A stretch of DNA of 15,758 nucleotides. Source: JANWKA01 sp035533815 (GTDB lineage: Bacteria > Bacteroidota > Bacteroidia > Chitinophagales > Chitinophagaceae). Under the pieces are notes generated by a model. It was not told where the DNA came from, searched no databases, and saw only the letters and a list, made by a program, of their open reading frames with translations. Positions 1 through 6,699 of the stretch are shown here, in pieces (the stretch's first letter is position 1; each line of letters opens with the position of its first letter). Both the position numbers and the translations under genes were made by a program. Location: contig DATLTB010000032.1 in the NCBI GenBank assembly GCA_035533815.1, forward strand, positions 1-15,758, in the 5' to 3' direction.

Positions 1-8
1 TTCTTCAC
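1..8 (-). CDS. secY: probable start of SecY (partial, runs off left edge)
   Basis: Only the first codons would be in view: GTG AAG AA reading leftward from position 8, preceded by AGGA four bases upstream. An MKK- beginning is common for SecY of Bacteroidota, and secY is the canonical gene after rplO in the spc operon. SecY is the channel subunit of the Sec translocon in the inner membrane. The same frame is open back to another GTG at position 32, so the start could lie there. The two ATGs in this gap (starting at 34 and 14) run straight into stop codons. The assignment rests almost wholly on gene order; the visible sequence is too short to identify a protein. Confidence 0.4.
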
Positions 9-37
9 GTCATCCTGATTTAAGCCAATCACATGGG

Positions 38-511
38 TTATGCCGGCACGGGCCGGGAATGATCCTGGAGGATCTCCACAGTTCCCCCAGCCGCCTCAAT
101 GGCTTGCTTGGCAGCAGCGCTGATCGCATTGATCCGGAAAGGCAGCCTGCGTTTCAGATCTCCGCCGGCAAGGATCTTCACTTTATCTGCTTTCCTGATC
201 AGGCCCTTGCTGAACAGGGTCTCCTGCGATATTTCCTCCAATCCGTAATTTTCAGCCAGCAGTTCCAGGGCACCCAGGTTAAAGATCCGGTATTCCTGGC
301 GGCCCGGGTTTTTAAAACCTCTTTTGGGTAACCGGCGCTGAATGGGCATCTGGCCGCCTTCATGGCCCTTCTTATTCTTGAATCCACTGCGGGACTGATG
401 GCCTTTGTTCCCCTTGGTGGAGGTTCCTCCCTTTCCGGAAGCTTCCCCCCTTCCCAGGCGTTTCGGCTTTTTGACAGATCCCTTGGCAGGTTGTAAATTA
501 TGCAGGTTCAT
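38..511 (-). CDS. rplO: 50S ribosomal protein L15
   Basis: L15 is a late-assembly protein of the large subunit that contacts 23S rRNA through a long basic N-terminal extension. The product is 157 residues (E. coli has 144). Residues 14-70 are Gly/Lys/Arg-rich and include GRGEASGKGG (20-29) and the family motif EGGQMPIQRRLPKRGF (51-66). The globular C-terminal part, about 75-150, holds the conserved AAGGTVEIL near its end. I chose ATG 511 because the protein then begins MNLHNLQPAKGS, the normal L15 start. The open frame continues upstream to 607, but that stretch overlaps rpmD in another frame. It follows rpmD by 10 bases and precedes the presumed secY. Confidence 0.97.
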   Translation of the reverse strand: MNLHNLQPAKGSVKKPKRLGRGEASGKGGTSTKGNKGHQSRSGFKNKKGHEGGQMPIQRRLPKRGFKNPGRQEYRIFNLGALELLAENYGLEEISQETLFSKGLIRKADKVKILAGGDLKRRLPFRINAISAAAKQAIEAAGGTVEILQDHSRPVPA

Positions 512-521
512 GGGTGTAGCA

Positions 522-701
522 TTATGGGTTTTCCACTTTGACCAGGTGCAGCACTTTGCTGACCATGCCCCGGATCTGGGGAGTTGCTTCCAGTTCCACT
601 GTGGCATGCAGTTTATTCAGCCCCAGGGCCACCAGGGTTCGTTTCTGCCGCAGGGACCGGTCTATGCCACTTTTCACCAGGGTTATTTTTATCTTATCCA
701 T
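522..701 (-). CDS. rpmD: 50S ribosomal protein L30
   Basis: This is a short gene of 59 codons between rpsE and rplO, exactly where L30 lies in the spc operon. Translation from ATG 701 gives MDKIKITLVKSGIDRSL, then the conserved core QKRTLVALGLNKLHATVEL (19-37), and ends KVLHLVKVENP before TAA at 522-524. L30 is a small alpha/beta protein of the large subunit that binds 23S rRNA. It is about the same length as E. coli L30 (59 residues). It sits 18 bases after rpsE and 10 bases before rplO, so it is co-transcribed and probably partly translationally coupled. Confidence 0.96.
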   Translation of the reverse strand: MDKIKITLVKSGIDRSLRQKRTLVALGLNKLHATVELEATPQIRGMVSKVLHLVKVENP

Positions 702-719
702 TGCGTCTCGGTTTACTTG

Positions 720-1238
720 CTATCCCTGGAAAACCTTTTTCAGGGATAAATTCCTGGTCCTGGCCACCTGCACGGGTTCACGCAACAGGCTGAGTGCTTT
801 GAAAGTGGCCTTCACTACATTATGCGGGTTCGCAGAACCCAGGGACTTGGCCAGCACATCGGTTACTCCGGCACTTTCCAGGACGGCCCTCATCGATCCC
901 CCGGCAATCACGCCTGTACCATGTGCAGCGGGTTTGATGAGCACCTTGGCGGCACCTTCCCTGGCCAGCTGGTCATGGGGAATGGTGCCTCGCATCACAG
1001 GAACACGGATCAGGTTTTTCTTGGCATCATCAATCCCCTTGGTGATGGCTTCCTGCACTTCCTTGGCTTTCCCCAGGCCATGCCCGACAACCCCGTTTTC
1101 ATTACCCACCACGACGAGGGCAGAAAAACTGAATGTCCTTCCTCCCTTGGTGGTTTTGGTCACCCGGTTGATGGAAACCACTTTCTCTTTCAGTTCCAGA
1201 TCGCCTGCTTTGACCCTGACCATCGGATATTTTGCCAT
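720..1238 (-). CDS. rpsE: 30S ribosomal protein S5
   Basis: S5 lies on the solvent side of the small subunit near the mRNA entry tunnel and helps decoding accuracy. The 172-residue product has the N-terminal double-stranded-RNA-binding-like S5 domain (about 14-78), including KTTKGGRTFSFSALVVVG (28-45). The C-terminal S5 fold (about 85-160) carries GTGVIAGGSMRAVLESAGV (107-125) and KSLGSANPHNVVKAT (131-145). Length and order are standard (E. coli has 167). The rplR stop lies 29 bases upstream and rpmD begins 18 bases downstream. No substitution stands out. Confidence 0.98.
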   Translation of the reverse strand: MAKYPMVRVKAGDLELKEKVVSINRVTKTTKGGRTFSFSALVVVGNENGVVGHGLGKAKEVQEAITKGIDDAKKNLIRVPVMRGTIPHDQLAREGAAKVLIKPAAHGTGVIAGGSMRAVLESAGVTDVLAKSLGSANPHNVVKATFKALSLLREPVQVARTRNLSLKKVFQG

Positions 1239-1267
1239 GATGCCTGTTTAGTGTACGTTGTGTGGAT

Positions 1268-1627
1268 TTAAAACTGAAGCCCTCCTTCCCGGGCACTGTC
1301 AGCCAGGGCCTTCACCCGGCCATGATACAAATTACCACCCCGGTCAAATACACAATCCCGGATACCGAGTGCCAAGGCACTGGCAGCAATGGATTTTCCC
1401 ACCAGCTTCGACTTTTCCACCTTATTGGCTTTCTGTCCATTGATCTCCTTGTCCCTGGAAGATGAGGCAGCCAGGGTATGTCCATGCTCATCATCTATGA
1501 GCTGTGCATAAATATCGTTGTTGCTGCGGAAAACGGATAAGCGGGGTATGGAGGGTATCCCGGATATTTTTTTGCGGATCCGATACCTGATTTTCTGTCT
1601 TTTTTGCCACTTACTTTCCATGGTCAT
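1268..1627 (-). CDS. rplR: 50S ribosomal protein L18
   Basis: L18 binds 5S rRNA and, with L5 and L25-type proteins, anchors it in the central protuberance. The 119-residue product has a basic N terminus (KWQKRQKIRYRIRKK), then PRLSVFRSNNDIYAQLIDD (28-46), and the conserved end VFDRGGNLYHGRVKALADSA (93-112). Two in-frame ATGs compete: 1627 (MTMESKWQ) and 1621 (MESKWQ). A GGAGG lies about 20 bases upstream of the first, too far for a classic Shine-Dalgarno, so it does not decide between them. It lies between rplF and rpsE with gaps of about 30 bases. Confidence 0.97.
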   Translation of the reverse strand: MTMESKWQKRQKIRYRIRKKISGIPSIPRLSVFRSNNDIYAQLIDDEHGHTLAASSSRDKEINGQKANKVEKSKLVGKSIAASALALGIRDCVFDRGGNLYHGRVKALADSAREGGLQF

Positions 1628-1658
1628 TGATTTGATCGGTCAGCCTCCGAAGGATTCC

Positions 1659-2213
1659 TTATTTCCCGGCAGTCTTGCCCGCTTTTTTGCGCACAATTTC
1701 ATTCACATATCGCACTCCCTTGCCTTTGTACGGCTCAGGTTTGCGCAGGCTGCGGATCTTGGCAGCCACCTGTCCGAGCAGCTGGTTATCCGAACCTTCC
1801 AGGGTGATCTTCGGATTCTGCCCTTTTTCTGTTTCGGTTTTTACTTTCAGTTCCCTGGGTATTTCAAAAATGATATTATGCGAAAACCCGAGGGAGAGAT
1901 CCAGCAACTGACCCTGGTTGGATGCCTTATACCCTACGCCCACCAGTTCCAGCTGTTTGGAAAAACCATCGGTGACCCCTTTGACCATATTGGCCACGAG
2001 GGCCCGGTACAGTCCATGGAGGGCCCGGTGCCGGATCTGGTCCGTGGGCCGGTTGAACAAAATAGACCCTTCCTTCACTTCCACATGAATATCCCGGTCA
2101 ACCATCCTTTTCAGTTCCCCCCGGGGACCCTTCACGGAAACTTCATTGTGCGGGGATACCACCACCGTTACTCCTCCGGGAATCTTGACCGGGCTTTTAC
2201 CTATCCGGGACAT
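1659..2213 (-). CDS. rplF: 50S ribosomal protein L6
   Basis: L6 sits near the factor-binding region of the large subunit and contacts the sarcin-ricin area of 23S rRNA. The 184-residue product begins MSRIGKSPVKIPGGV, as most L6 proteins do. It shows the two tandem L6 folds (about 1-82 and 83-175) and ends with the family signature PEPYKGKGVRY (159-169) followed by a Lys-rich tail. Length is close to E. coli (177). It begins 31 bases after rpsH and is followed by rplR after 31 bases. Confidence 0.98.
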   Translation of the reverse strand: MSRIGKSPVKIPGGVTVVVSPHNEVSVKGPRGELKRMVDRDIHVEVKEGSILFNRPTDQIRHRALHGLYRALVANMVKGVTDGFSKQLELVGVGYKASNQGQLLDLSLGFSHNIIFEIPRELKVKTETEKGQNPKITLEGSDNQLLGQVAAKIRSLRKPEPYKGKGVRYVNEIVRKKAGKTAGK

Positions 2214-2244
2214 ATCCAGTTATTTAAACATTCCATGATTTCCA

Positions 2245-2643
2245 TTAATAAATATGGCAGAGCACTTCTCCGCCGACATGCTGGACGCTGGCTTCCTTAT
2301 CACTCATCACCCCCCTGGAGGTGGACAGGATAGCGATGCCCAGGCCATTTTTCACTCTGCGGAATTCGGTGGGCCTGGCGTACTGCCGCAATCCGGGTCT
2401 GCTGATCCTTTCCAGGGTCTTAATAGCGGGTTCCTTGGTCTGGTTATCATATTTCAGGGCAATCCGGATGATGCCCTGTTTGGGGTCATCTTCAAATTTA
2501 TACTTCAGGATATATCCCTTTTCGTACAAAATCTCTGTGATGCGTTTTTTGAGATTGGAAGCAGGAATCTCCACGATGCGGTGCCCCGCCCGTTGGGCAT
2601 TCCTGATCCGGGTCAGAAAATCAGCAATCGGATCTGTAACCAT
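2245..2643 (-). CDS. rpsH: 30S ribosomal protein S8
   Basis: S8 is a primary 16S rRNA-binding protein that organises the central domain. In E. coli it also represses its own operon by binding mRNA near rplE; whether it does so here is not shown. The 132-residue product starts MVTDPIADFLTRIRNAQRAG and carries the signature GLGIAILSTSRGVMSDKEA (100-118), ending GGEVLCHIY. The start codon directly abuts three imperfect 11-base repeats (2641-2673), described separately. The rpsN stop lies 69 bases upstream, one of the wider gaps in this half of the cluster. Confidence 0.98.
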   Translation of the reverse strand: MVTDPIADFLTRIRNAQRAGHRIVEIPASNLKKRITEILYEKGYILKYKFEDDPKQGIIRIALKYDNQTKEPAIKTLERISRPGLRQYARPTEFRRVKNGLGIAILSTSRGVMSDKEASVQHVGGEVLCHIY

Positions 2644-2689
2644 AATATCTGTATAATGTCTGTAAAATGTCAGTGTTGTTGGATGTCTG
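2641..2689 (-). repeat. imperfect 11-base tandem repeats before rpsH
   Basis: Reading leftward, CTGACATTTTA (2673-2663), CAGACATTATA (2662-2652) and CAGATATTATG (2651-2641) are three adjacent 11-base units. The last one contains the rpsH start codon. A fourth related unit, CAGACATCCAA (2689-2679), lies upstream after a 5-base break. The units are AT-richer than the surrounding DNA. This could be simple slippage, or a repeated RNA or protein contact in the rpsH translation-initiation region. Confidence 0.75.
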
Positions 2690-2712
2690 AATTTATTTTT
2701 CCGATCTCCCCA

Positions 2713-2982
2713 TTACCAGCTTGCCTTTCGCACACCGGGTATCTTTCCGTTCAGGGCCATATCCCGGAATACTGATCTGGAAATCCCAAAATACCGGATA
2801 TACCCCCTGGGACGGCCGGTGAGCTGGCAGCGGTTCTTCAACCGGACCGGGGATGCATTCCTGGGCAGTTTGTCCAGGGCGGCGTAATCACCGGCTGCCT
2901 TCAGCGCAGCCCGCCTGACTGCATACCTGGCCACTATGATGACCCGTTTCCTTTGCCTTGCCTTAACCGATTCTTTTGCCAT
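2713..2982 (-). CDS. rpsN: 30S ribosomal protein S14 (zinc-independent form)
   Basis: S14 lies in the head of the small subunit next to S3 and S10. The 89-residue product begins MAKESVKARQRKR and carries the signature RCQLTGRPRGYIRYFGISR (51-69), ending GKIPGVRKASW. Only one cysteine (C52) is present, so the CxxC...CxxC zinc ribbon of the short C-plus S14 is absent. This is the long C-minus paralogue, which does not need zinc. It lies 20 bases after rplE and 69 bases before rpsH. Confidence 0.98.
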   Translation of the reverse strand: MAKESVKARQRKRVIIVARYAVRRAALKAAGDYAALDKLPRNASPVRLKNRCQLTGRPRGYIRYFGISRSVFRDMALNGKIPGVRKASW

Positions 2983-3002
2983 AATAAGGGATATCCTTGA
3001 TT

Positions 3003-3617
3003 TTACTGGTTTACCTGGCGAACCTTAATTTCTTCCTGCGCCAATTCAGTTTCCTTCTTTGTTTCCCGGAATGGCATGCCCAGTTGTTTGAGCAGGGCCT
3101 GCGCCTCCAGGTCTGTTTTCGCCGTAGTGACCAGGGTGATGTCCATCCCGCTCACCCGGCTGATCTTATCAATATCTATTTCGGGGAAAATGATCTGTTC
3201 GGTGATCCCCATGGAATAATTCCCCCTTCCGTCAAATGATTTGTCACTGACTCCCCGGAAATCCCTCACCCTGGGAAGCACCACGGAAACCAGGCGATCC
3301 AGGAACTCATACATCTTCACTCCCCGCAGGGTGACCCGGGTGCCGATAGGCATATGCTTACGGAGCTTAAAGTTGGAAATATCCTTCTTGGAAAGGGTGG
3401 ATACCGCTTTCTGGCCGGAAATCCTGGTCATTTCCTCGATGGCCGTATCAATCAGTTTTTTATCATTTACCGCTCCGCTGACTCCCTGGTTCAGGGCGAT
3501 CTTGCTCAGCCTGGGCACCTGCATGACGTTCTTGTATCCGAACTGTTTCATCAGCGCAGGAATCACCTCCTTATGGTAGGTTGTCTGCAGCCTGGGTATA
3601 TATTTTTCCTTTTCCAT
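3003..3617 (-). CDS. rplE: 50S ribosomal protein L5
   Basis: L5 binds 5S rRNA and forms part of the central protuberance, where it contacts S13 and P-site tRNA. The 204-residue product is longer than E. coli L5 (179). The core runs from about 5 to 182 and includes NFKLRKHMPIGTRVTLRG (82-99) and LPRVRDFRGVSDKSFDGRGN (114-133). After the usual GMPF near 180-183 there is a charged tail of about 20 residues rich in Glu, Lys and Gln. Its ATG overlaps the rplX stop by one base (TAATG), which points to translational coupling with rplX. Confidence 0.98.
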   Translation of the reverse strand: MEKEKYIPRLQTTYHKEVIPALMKQFGYKNVMQVPRLSKIALNQGVSGAVNDKKLIDTAIEEMTRISGQKAVSTLSKKDISNFKLRKHMPIGTRVTLRGVKMYEFLDRLVSVVLPRVRDFRGVSDKSFDGRGNYSMGITEQIIFPEIDIDKISRVSGMDITLVTTAKTDLEAQALLKQLGMPFRETKKETELAQEEIKVRQVNQ

Positions 3618-3967
3618 TACTTGATTACCTCCCCGGATTTTTTGGATATCCGCACTCCCTTCCCATCCTTTCTCTGCCGGCTGATCCGGGTCGGAGCTCC
3701 AGCCCCGCTGTCCCAGAGCATGACATTGGAAATATCAATCGGCGCTTCAATCCGGATGATCCCTCCCTTGGCATTGCGGGCGGAGGGCTTGGTATGTTTG
3801 GTGGCCATATTGACCCCCTCCACGAGCAGCCTCACCCGGTCCTTTTCCGGATCCTGGATTACTTCCAGCACCTTACGCGGCTTGGTCCGGTTGCGGTAAC
3901 GTCCCGTGATGACAGCCACCAGGTCGCCCTTCCTGATTTTCACCTTTTTTTTAAACCTTGTTTTCAT
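3617..3967 (-). CDS. rplX: 50S ribosomal protein L24
   Basis: L24 is an early assembly initiator of the large subunit that binds the 5' end of 23S rRNA near the exit tunnel. The 116-residue product has the KOW motif near its N terminus (RKGDLVAVITGRYRNRTKP, 12-30). It also has the family segment EGVNMATKHTKPS (50-62) and a C-terminal KOW-like extension ending in basic residues. Its upstream gap (3968-4038) is one of the widest in the cluster and holds a promoter-like motif and a strong hairpin, so it may start a sub-operon. Its stop overlaps the rplE start. Confidence 0.98.
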   Translation of the reverse strand: MKTRFKKKVKIRKGDLVAVITGRYRNRTKPRKVLEVIQDPEKDRVRLLVEGVNMATKHTKPSARNAKGGIIRIEAPIDISNVMLWDSGAGAPTRISRQRKDGKGVRISKKSGEVIK

Positions 3968-3993
3968 GCACTGATACTTGGCTGCAGTCCTGG

Positions 3994-4020
3994 TTCTCCG
4001 GGTTTTTCACCCCCGGAAAA
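3994..4020 (-). promoter_or_regulatory. hairpin in the rplX leader
   Basis: Positions 3994-4002 and 4012-4020 form a 9-base-pair stem when transcribed leftward, with one G-U wobble (RNA 5' arm UUUUCCGGG, 3' arm CCCGGAGAA). The loop is 9 bases and A-rich. It lies between the -7-like box at 4028-4035 and the rplX start at 3967. No U-run follows, so it is not a typical intrinsic terminator. A leader structure that controls translation, or an RNA processing site, is more likely. Confidence 0.55.
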
Positions 4021-4027
4021 CGGGCTG

Positions 4028-4058
4028 CAAAGATACGGTTATAATACTTCAGGAGCAA
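4028..4058 (-). promoter_or_regulatory. candidate internal promoter for rplX and downstream genes
   Basis: On the minus strand TATCTTTG (4035-4028) matches the Bacteroidota -7 consensus TAnnTTTG at every fixed position. A TTG (4058-4056) lies 20 bases upstream, the normal spacing to the -33 element. The -33 part overlaps the 3' end of rplN. Transcription would begin near 4020-4024, just ahead of or inside the hairpin. By eye, only one other fully consensus -7 box turned up on this strand, the one before rpsJ. Confidence 0.55.
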
Positions 4059-4407
4059 GTGAAATTATCTTCATATATCCACGGTCCCTGAGTTCCCTGG
4101 CGACCGGTCCGAATATCCGGGTACCCCGGGGTTCATCCGCCTGGTTGAGCAGCACCACTGCATTGTCATCAAACCGGATATACGATCCATCTTTGCGGCG
4201 AAGCTTATTGCGTGTGCGAACAATGACCGCCTTGGTCACGGTACCCTTTTTGATGCCCCCGGACGGTATGGCATCCTTTACGGTCACCACAATGGTATCT
4301 CCGATTTTTGCATAATCCTGCCCGGAATTCCCCAGTACCCGGATGCAAAGGACTTCCTTTGCCCCGCTGTTATCCGCAACGTTCAGCCTGCTCTCTTGCT
4401 GTATCAT
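4039..4407 (-). CDS. rplN: 50S ribosomal protein L14
   Basis: L14 lies at the subunit interface, forms an intersubunit bridge, and is the docking site for the silencing factor RsfS. The 122-residue product has the same length as the E. coli protein. It begins MIQQESRLNVADNSGAKEV and contains the signature GDTIVVTVKDAIPSGGIKKG (36-55), then DGSYIRFDDNAVVLLN (73-88) and GTRIFGPVARELR (95-107). It starts 3 bases after the rpsQ stop and ends 71 bases before rplX. Confidence 0.99.
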   Translation of the reverse strand: MIQQESRLNVADNSGAKEVLCIRVLGNSGQDYAKIGDTIVVTVKDAIPSGGIKKGTVTKAVIVRTRNKLRRKDGSYIRFDDNAVVLLNQADEPRGTRIFGPVARELRDRGYMKIISLAPEVL

Positions 4408-4410
4408 AAT

Positions 4411-4668
4411 TTACTTGACTTTCTCTATGATTTCCACCAGTCTCCACCTTTTGGTCTTGCTCAGGGGACGGGTTTCCATGATCCTGACCAGATCCCCAGG
4501 CTGGCATTCATTCTTTTCATCATGCGCGGTGAACTTGGTCGTTTTTTTGACGAACTTCCCATAAATGGGGTGCTTCACCCGCCTTTCCACCTTGACGGTG
4601 ATGGTTTTCTGCATCCGGTTACCGGAGACCACCCCGATCCTTGTTTTCCTAATATTTCTTTCTTCCAT
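4411..4668 (-). CDS. rpsQ: 30S ribosomal protein S17
   Basis: S17 is a primary binder of the 16S 5' domain with an OB fold. The 85-residue product begins MEERNIRKTRIGVVSGNRMQ. It carries KTITVKVERRVKHPIYGKFV (21-40) and the C-terminal signature GDLVRIMETRPLSKTKRW (58-75). Length is standard (E. coli has 84). It lies 18 bases after rpmC and 3 bases before rplN, the usual end of the S10 set and start of the spc set, with no promoter visible between them. Confidence 0.98.
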   Translation of the reverse strand: MEERNIRKTRIGVVSGNRMQKTITVKVERRVKHPIYGKFVKKTTKFTAHDEKNECQPGDLVRIMETRPLSKTKRWRLVEIIEKVK

Positions 4669-4686
4669 GATCCAATTTTTATGGGG

Positions 4687-4890
4687 TTATCCGAGTCCCA
4701 GTTCCCTTTTTCTCAATTCAGTCTTCAGCCGGGCAATATCGCGGCGCTGCGCACGCAGGGTCATTGGATTTTCCACCGGGGTCATGGCATGGCTGAAACG
4801 GACCCGTTTCAACTGCTGGGAACTCTCCGTGATCCTGGTTTTCAGGTCCTGTTCGCTGAGGCTCTTCAGGTCAATGCTTTCCTTAGGCAT
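4687..4890 (-). CDS. rpmC: 50S ribosomal protein L29
   Basis: L29 is a small two-helix protein at the polypeptide tunnel exit, next to L23, where it helps form the docking site for nascent-chain factors. The 67-residue product matches the family length. It has the N-terminal LKSLSEQDLKTRI segment, ESSQQLKRVRFSHAM in the middle, and the signature AQRRDIARLKTELRKRE (47-63) near the end. It is spaced 11 bases from rplP and 18 bases from rpsQ. Confidence 0.97.
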   Translation of the reverse strand: MPKESIDLKSLSEQDLKTRITESSQQLKRVRFSHAMTPVENPMTLRAQRRDIARLKTELRKRELGLG

Positions 4891-4901
4891 ACGAGGCAGT
4901 T

Positions 4902-5339
4902 TTATACATGTTCAATGACTTCCGCGGCATAATCTGCGCGGACGACGAAACGGGTGCGGATCGGAAGTTTCTGTGCTGCCAGCTCCAGGGCCAGTTTGGC
5001 TACTTTCAGCGGGACTCCGTCTGCTTCAAATAATATCCTGCCGGGTTTCACGACTGCTGCCCAATGGTCCGGCGCTCCCTTTCCCTTTCCCATCCTGACT
5101 TCCAAGGGTTTTTTAGTGATGGGTTTATCCGGAAAGATTCGAATCCAGACACTGCCCTCACGCTTCATTTCCCGGGTAAAGGCCACCCTTGCAGCTTCGA
5201 TCTGCCGGTCAGTCAGCCAGACCGGTTCCATGGCTTTCAGGCCAAAACTGCCGAAGGCCAGGGTTGATCCGCGCTTGGTATTTCCCCTGATGCGACCCTT
5301 CTGCATCTTGCGGTGCTTGGTCTTCTTGGGTTGTAGCAT
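4902..5339 (-). CDS. rplP: 50S ribosomal protein L16
   Basis: L16 organises the A-site tRNA region of the large subunit near the peptidyl-transferase centre. The 145-residue product begins MLQPKKTKHRKMQKGRIRG. It carries GSVWIRIFPDKPITKKPLEV (62-81) and RMGKGKGAPDHW (82-93). R82 aligns with the E. coli arginine that is hydroxylated by a 2-oxoglutarate oxygenase; whether that occurs here is unknown. The rpsC stop is 45 bases upstream, with no recognisable signal in the gap. Confidence 0.98.
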   Translation of the reverse strand: MLQPKKTKHRKMQKGRIRGNTKRGSTLAFGSFGLKAMEPVWLTDRQIEAARVAFTREMKREGSVWIRIFPDKPITKKPLEVRMGKGKGAPDHWAAVVKPGRILFEADGVPLKVAKLALELAAQKLPIRTRFVVRADYAAEVIEHV

Positions 5340-5384
5340 AATAAATTCTTTTTCCGGTTAACCCTGCTGAATCATCTGTGCTGC

Positions 5385-6176
5385 TCAGTGCCTTCTGCCT
5401 CCGCCGCCCCGGCGTTCGCCAGACCGTTCACCGGAACGCTCATTCCTTCTTTCCCCCCTTTCCCGCTCGGGCGGGCGGCGTTCCCCGTGATGGGTCCGCT
5501 CCCCGGTTTCCTTGCCCCCCAGCATATTTGGATTCAGGTCCCTCTTGCCGAGGATCTCGCCTTTGCAGATCCATACTTTTACGCCGATCTTTCCATATAC
5601 GGTCTGGGCGAAGATCGACGCGTAATCAATATCCATCCTCCAGGTATGCAGGGGTGTCCTGCCTTGCTTGATTTCTTCACTCCGGGCAATTTCAGCGCCA
5701 CCCAGCCGGCCACTGACCTTCACCTTAATTCCCTCCGCCCCCATCCGCATGGCTGTTGCGATGGACATTTTAATGGCCCTTTTGTAGTTGATCCTGCTTT
5801 CGATCTGCCGGGCTACGGTTTCTGCCACAATATTGGCATCCACTTCCGGTCTTCTGATCTCCAGGATATTGATCTGCACATCTTCCTTCCCGGTTAGCTT
5901 TTTGAGCTCTTCCTTGATCCGGTCCACCTCACCCCCCCCCTTGCCAATGATGATCCCCGGTTTGGACGTGTGGATCGTGATGATGAGTTTGTTCAGGGTT
6001 CGCTCAATGACGATACGGGATATCCCGCCCTTGTTAATCCGGGCATTGAGATAAGTCCTGATCTTGTGGTCCTCAATCAGCTTGATGGCAAAATCTTTTT
6101 TCCCGCCAAACCAGTTAGAGTCCCAGCCCCTGATGATCCCCAGCCTGTTGCCGATAGGATTGGTTTTCTGACCCAT
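5385..6176 (-). CDS. rpsC: 30S ribosomal protein S3 with a charged C-terminal tail
   Basis: S3 lines the mRNA entry channel of the small-subunit head and takes part in ribosomal helicase activity. The 263-residue product has the N-terminal domain starting MGQKTNPIGNRLGI and a type 2 KH domain (about 40-110) with the GKGG loop at 78-81. The C-terminal S3 domain carries MRMGAEGIKVKVSGRLGGAE (143-162). Beyond the conserved end near 218 there is a tail of about 45 residues made mostly of Arg, Glu and Gly with repeated ERSG/ERRG units. It is low complexity and probably disordered. E. coli S3 has 233 residues. The gene starts 2 bases after the rplV stop. Confidence 0.98.
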   Translation of the reverse strand: MGQKTNPIGNRLGIIRGWDSNWFGGKKDFAIKLIEDHKIRTYLNARINKGGISRIVIERTLNKLIITIHTSKPGIIIGKGGGEVDRIKEELKKLTGKEDVQINILEIRRPEVDANIVAETVARQIESRINYKRAIKMSIATAMRMGAEGIKVKVSGRLGGAEIARSEEIKQGRTPLHTWRMDIDYASIFAQTVYGKIGVKVWICKGEILGKRDLNPNMLGGKETGERTHHGERRPPERERGERRNERSGERSGERRGGGGRRH

Positions 6177-6178
6177 GC

Positions 6179-6667
6179 TTATTTAAGTTGATTTACCTTT
6201 TTGCCCTTCTTTTTTTCTTCCCCGCCCTGAACTGGCATGGCAGGATTGCCTTCTTCGGTCAATTTCGCTTCCACCGGGATGACTGCAGCCTGTGCAGCCG
6301 GTGCTTCCGGTTCAGTGATCAATGTGGTACGGCTGTCTACAATGATGGTGACATGATTGCTTCTTTTGCGGATCCGGTACCCCCTTCCCTGCGGGGCCGG
6401 CCGCATGCGTTTCAGCATCCTGCCTCCGTCGACAAAGATCACTTTAATGTATAACCCCGCATCCTCGACCCGGTCATTTTCGTTTTTCTGTTTCCAGTTG
6501 TCAATGGCGGACAGCACCAGTTTTTCCAAAGGCACGCTCGGGTGTTTGGGATGAAAATGCAGGATATTGAGCGCCTTGTCCACATCCAGGCCCCGGATCA
6601 AATCCGCCAGCAAGCGCATTTTCCTGGGCGAGGTCGGTTGGTTCCTTAATTTGGCAACTGCTTCCAT
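6179..6667 (-). CDS. rplV: 50S ribosomal protein L22 with a C-terminal extension
   Basis: L22 contacts all 23S rRNA domains and its beta-hairpin forms part of the nascent-peptide tunnel constriction. Residues 1-113 are the standard L22 fold, with LRNQPTSPRKMRLLADLIRG (7-26) and the hairpin segment GGRMLKRMRPAPQGRGYRIR (81-100). Residues 114-162 are an extra tail, Ala/Pro/Glu-rich and then Lys-rich, absent from the 110-residue E. coli protein. The gene starts 32 bases after rpsS and ends 2 bases before rpsC. Confidence 0.98.
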   Translation of the reverse strand: MEAVAKLRNQPTSPRKMRLLADLIRGLDVDKALNILHFHPKHPSVPLEKLVLSAIDNWKQKNENDRVEDAGLYIKVIFVDGGRMLKRMRPAPQGRGYRIRKRSNHVTIIVDSRTTLITEPEAPAAQAAVIPVEAKLTEEGNPAMPVQGGEEKKKGKKVNQLK

Positions 6668-6699
6668 GGATGATTAGTTAATTCGTTTTATCTGCCTGA

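Noticed and set aside
512..607. 32-codon N-terminal extension of the L15 frame
   Set aside because: It overlaps rpmD in another frame and is Trp/Cys-rich, unlike L15. The internal ATG at 511 gives the normal L15 start.
538..1251. 237-codon plus-strand frame opposite rpsE and rpmD
   Set aside because: It is an antisense shadow of well-identified ribosomal protein genes. Similar long antisense frames occur opposite rplF (1518-2333), rplX (3581-4315) and fusA (14536-15627), reflecting codon bias of the real genes.
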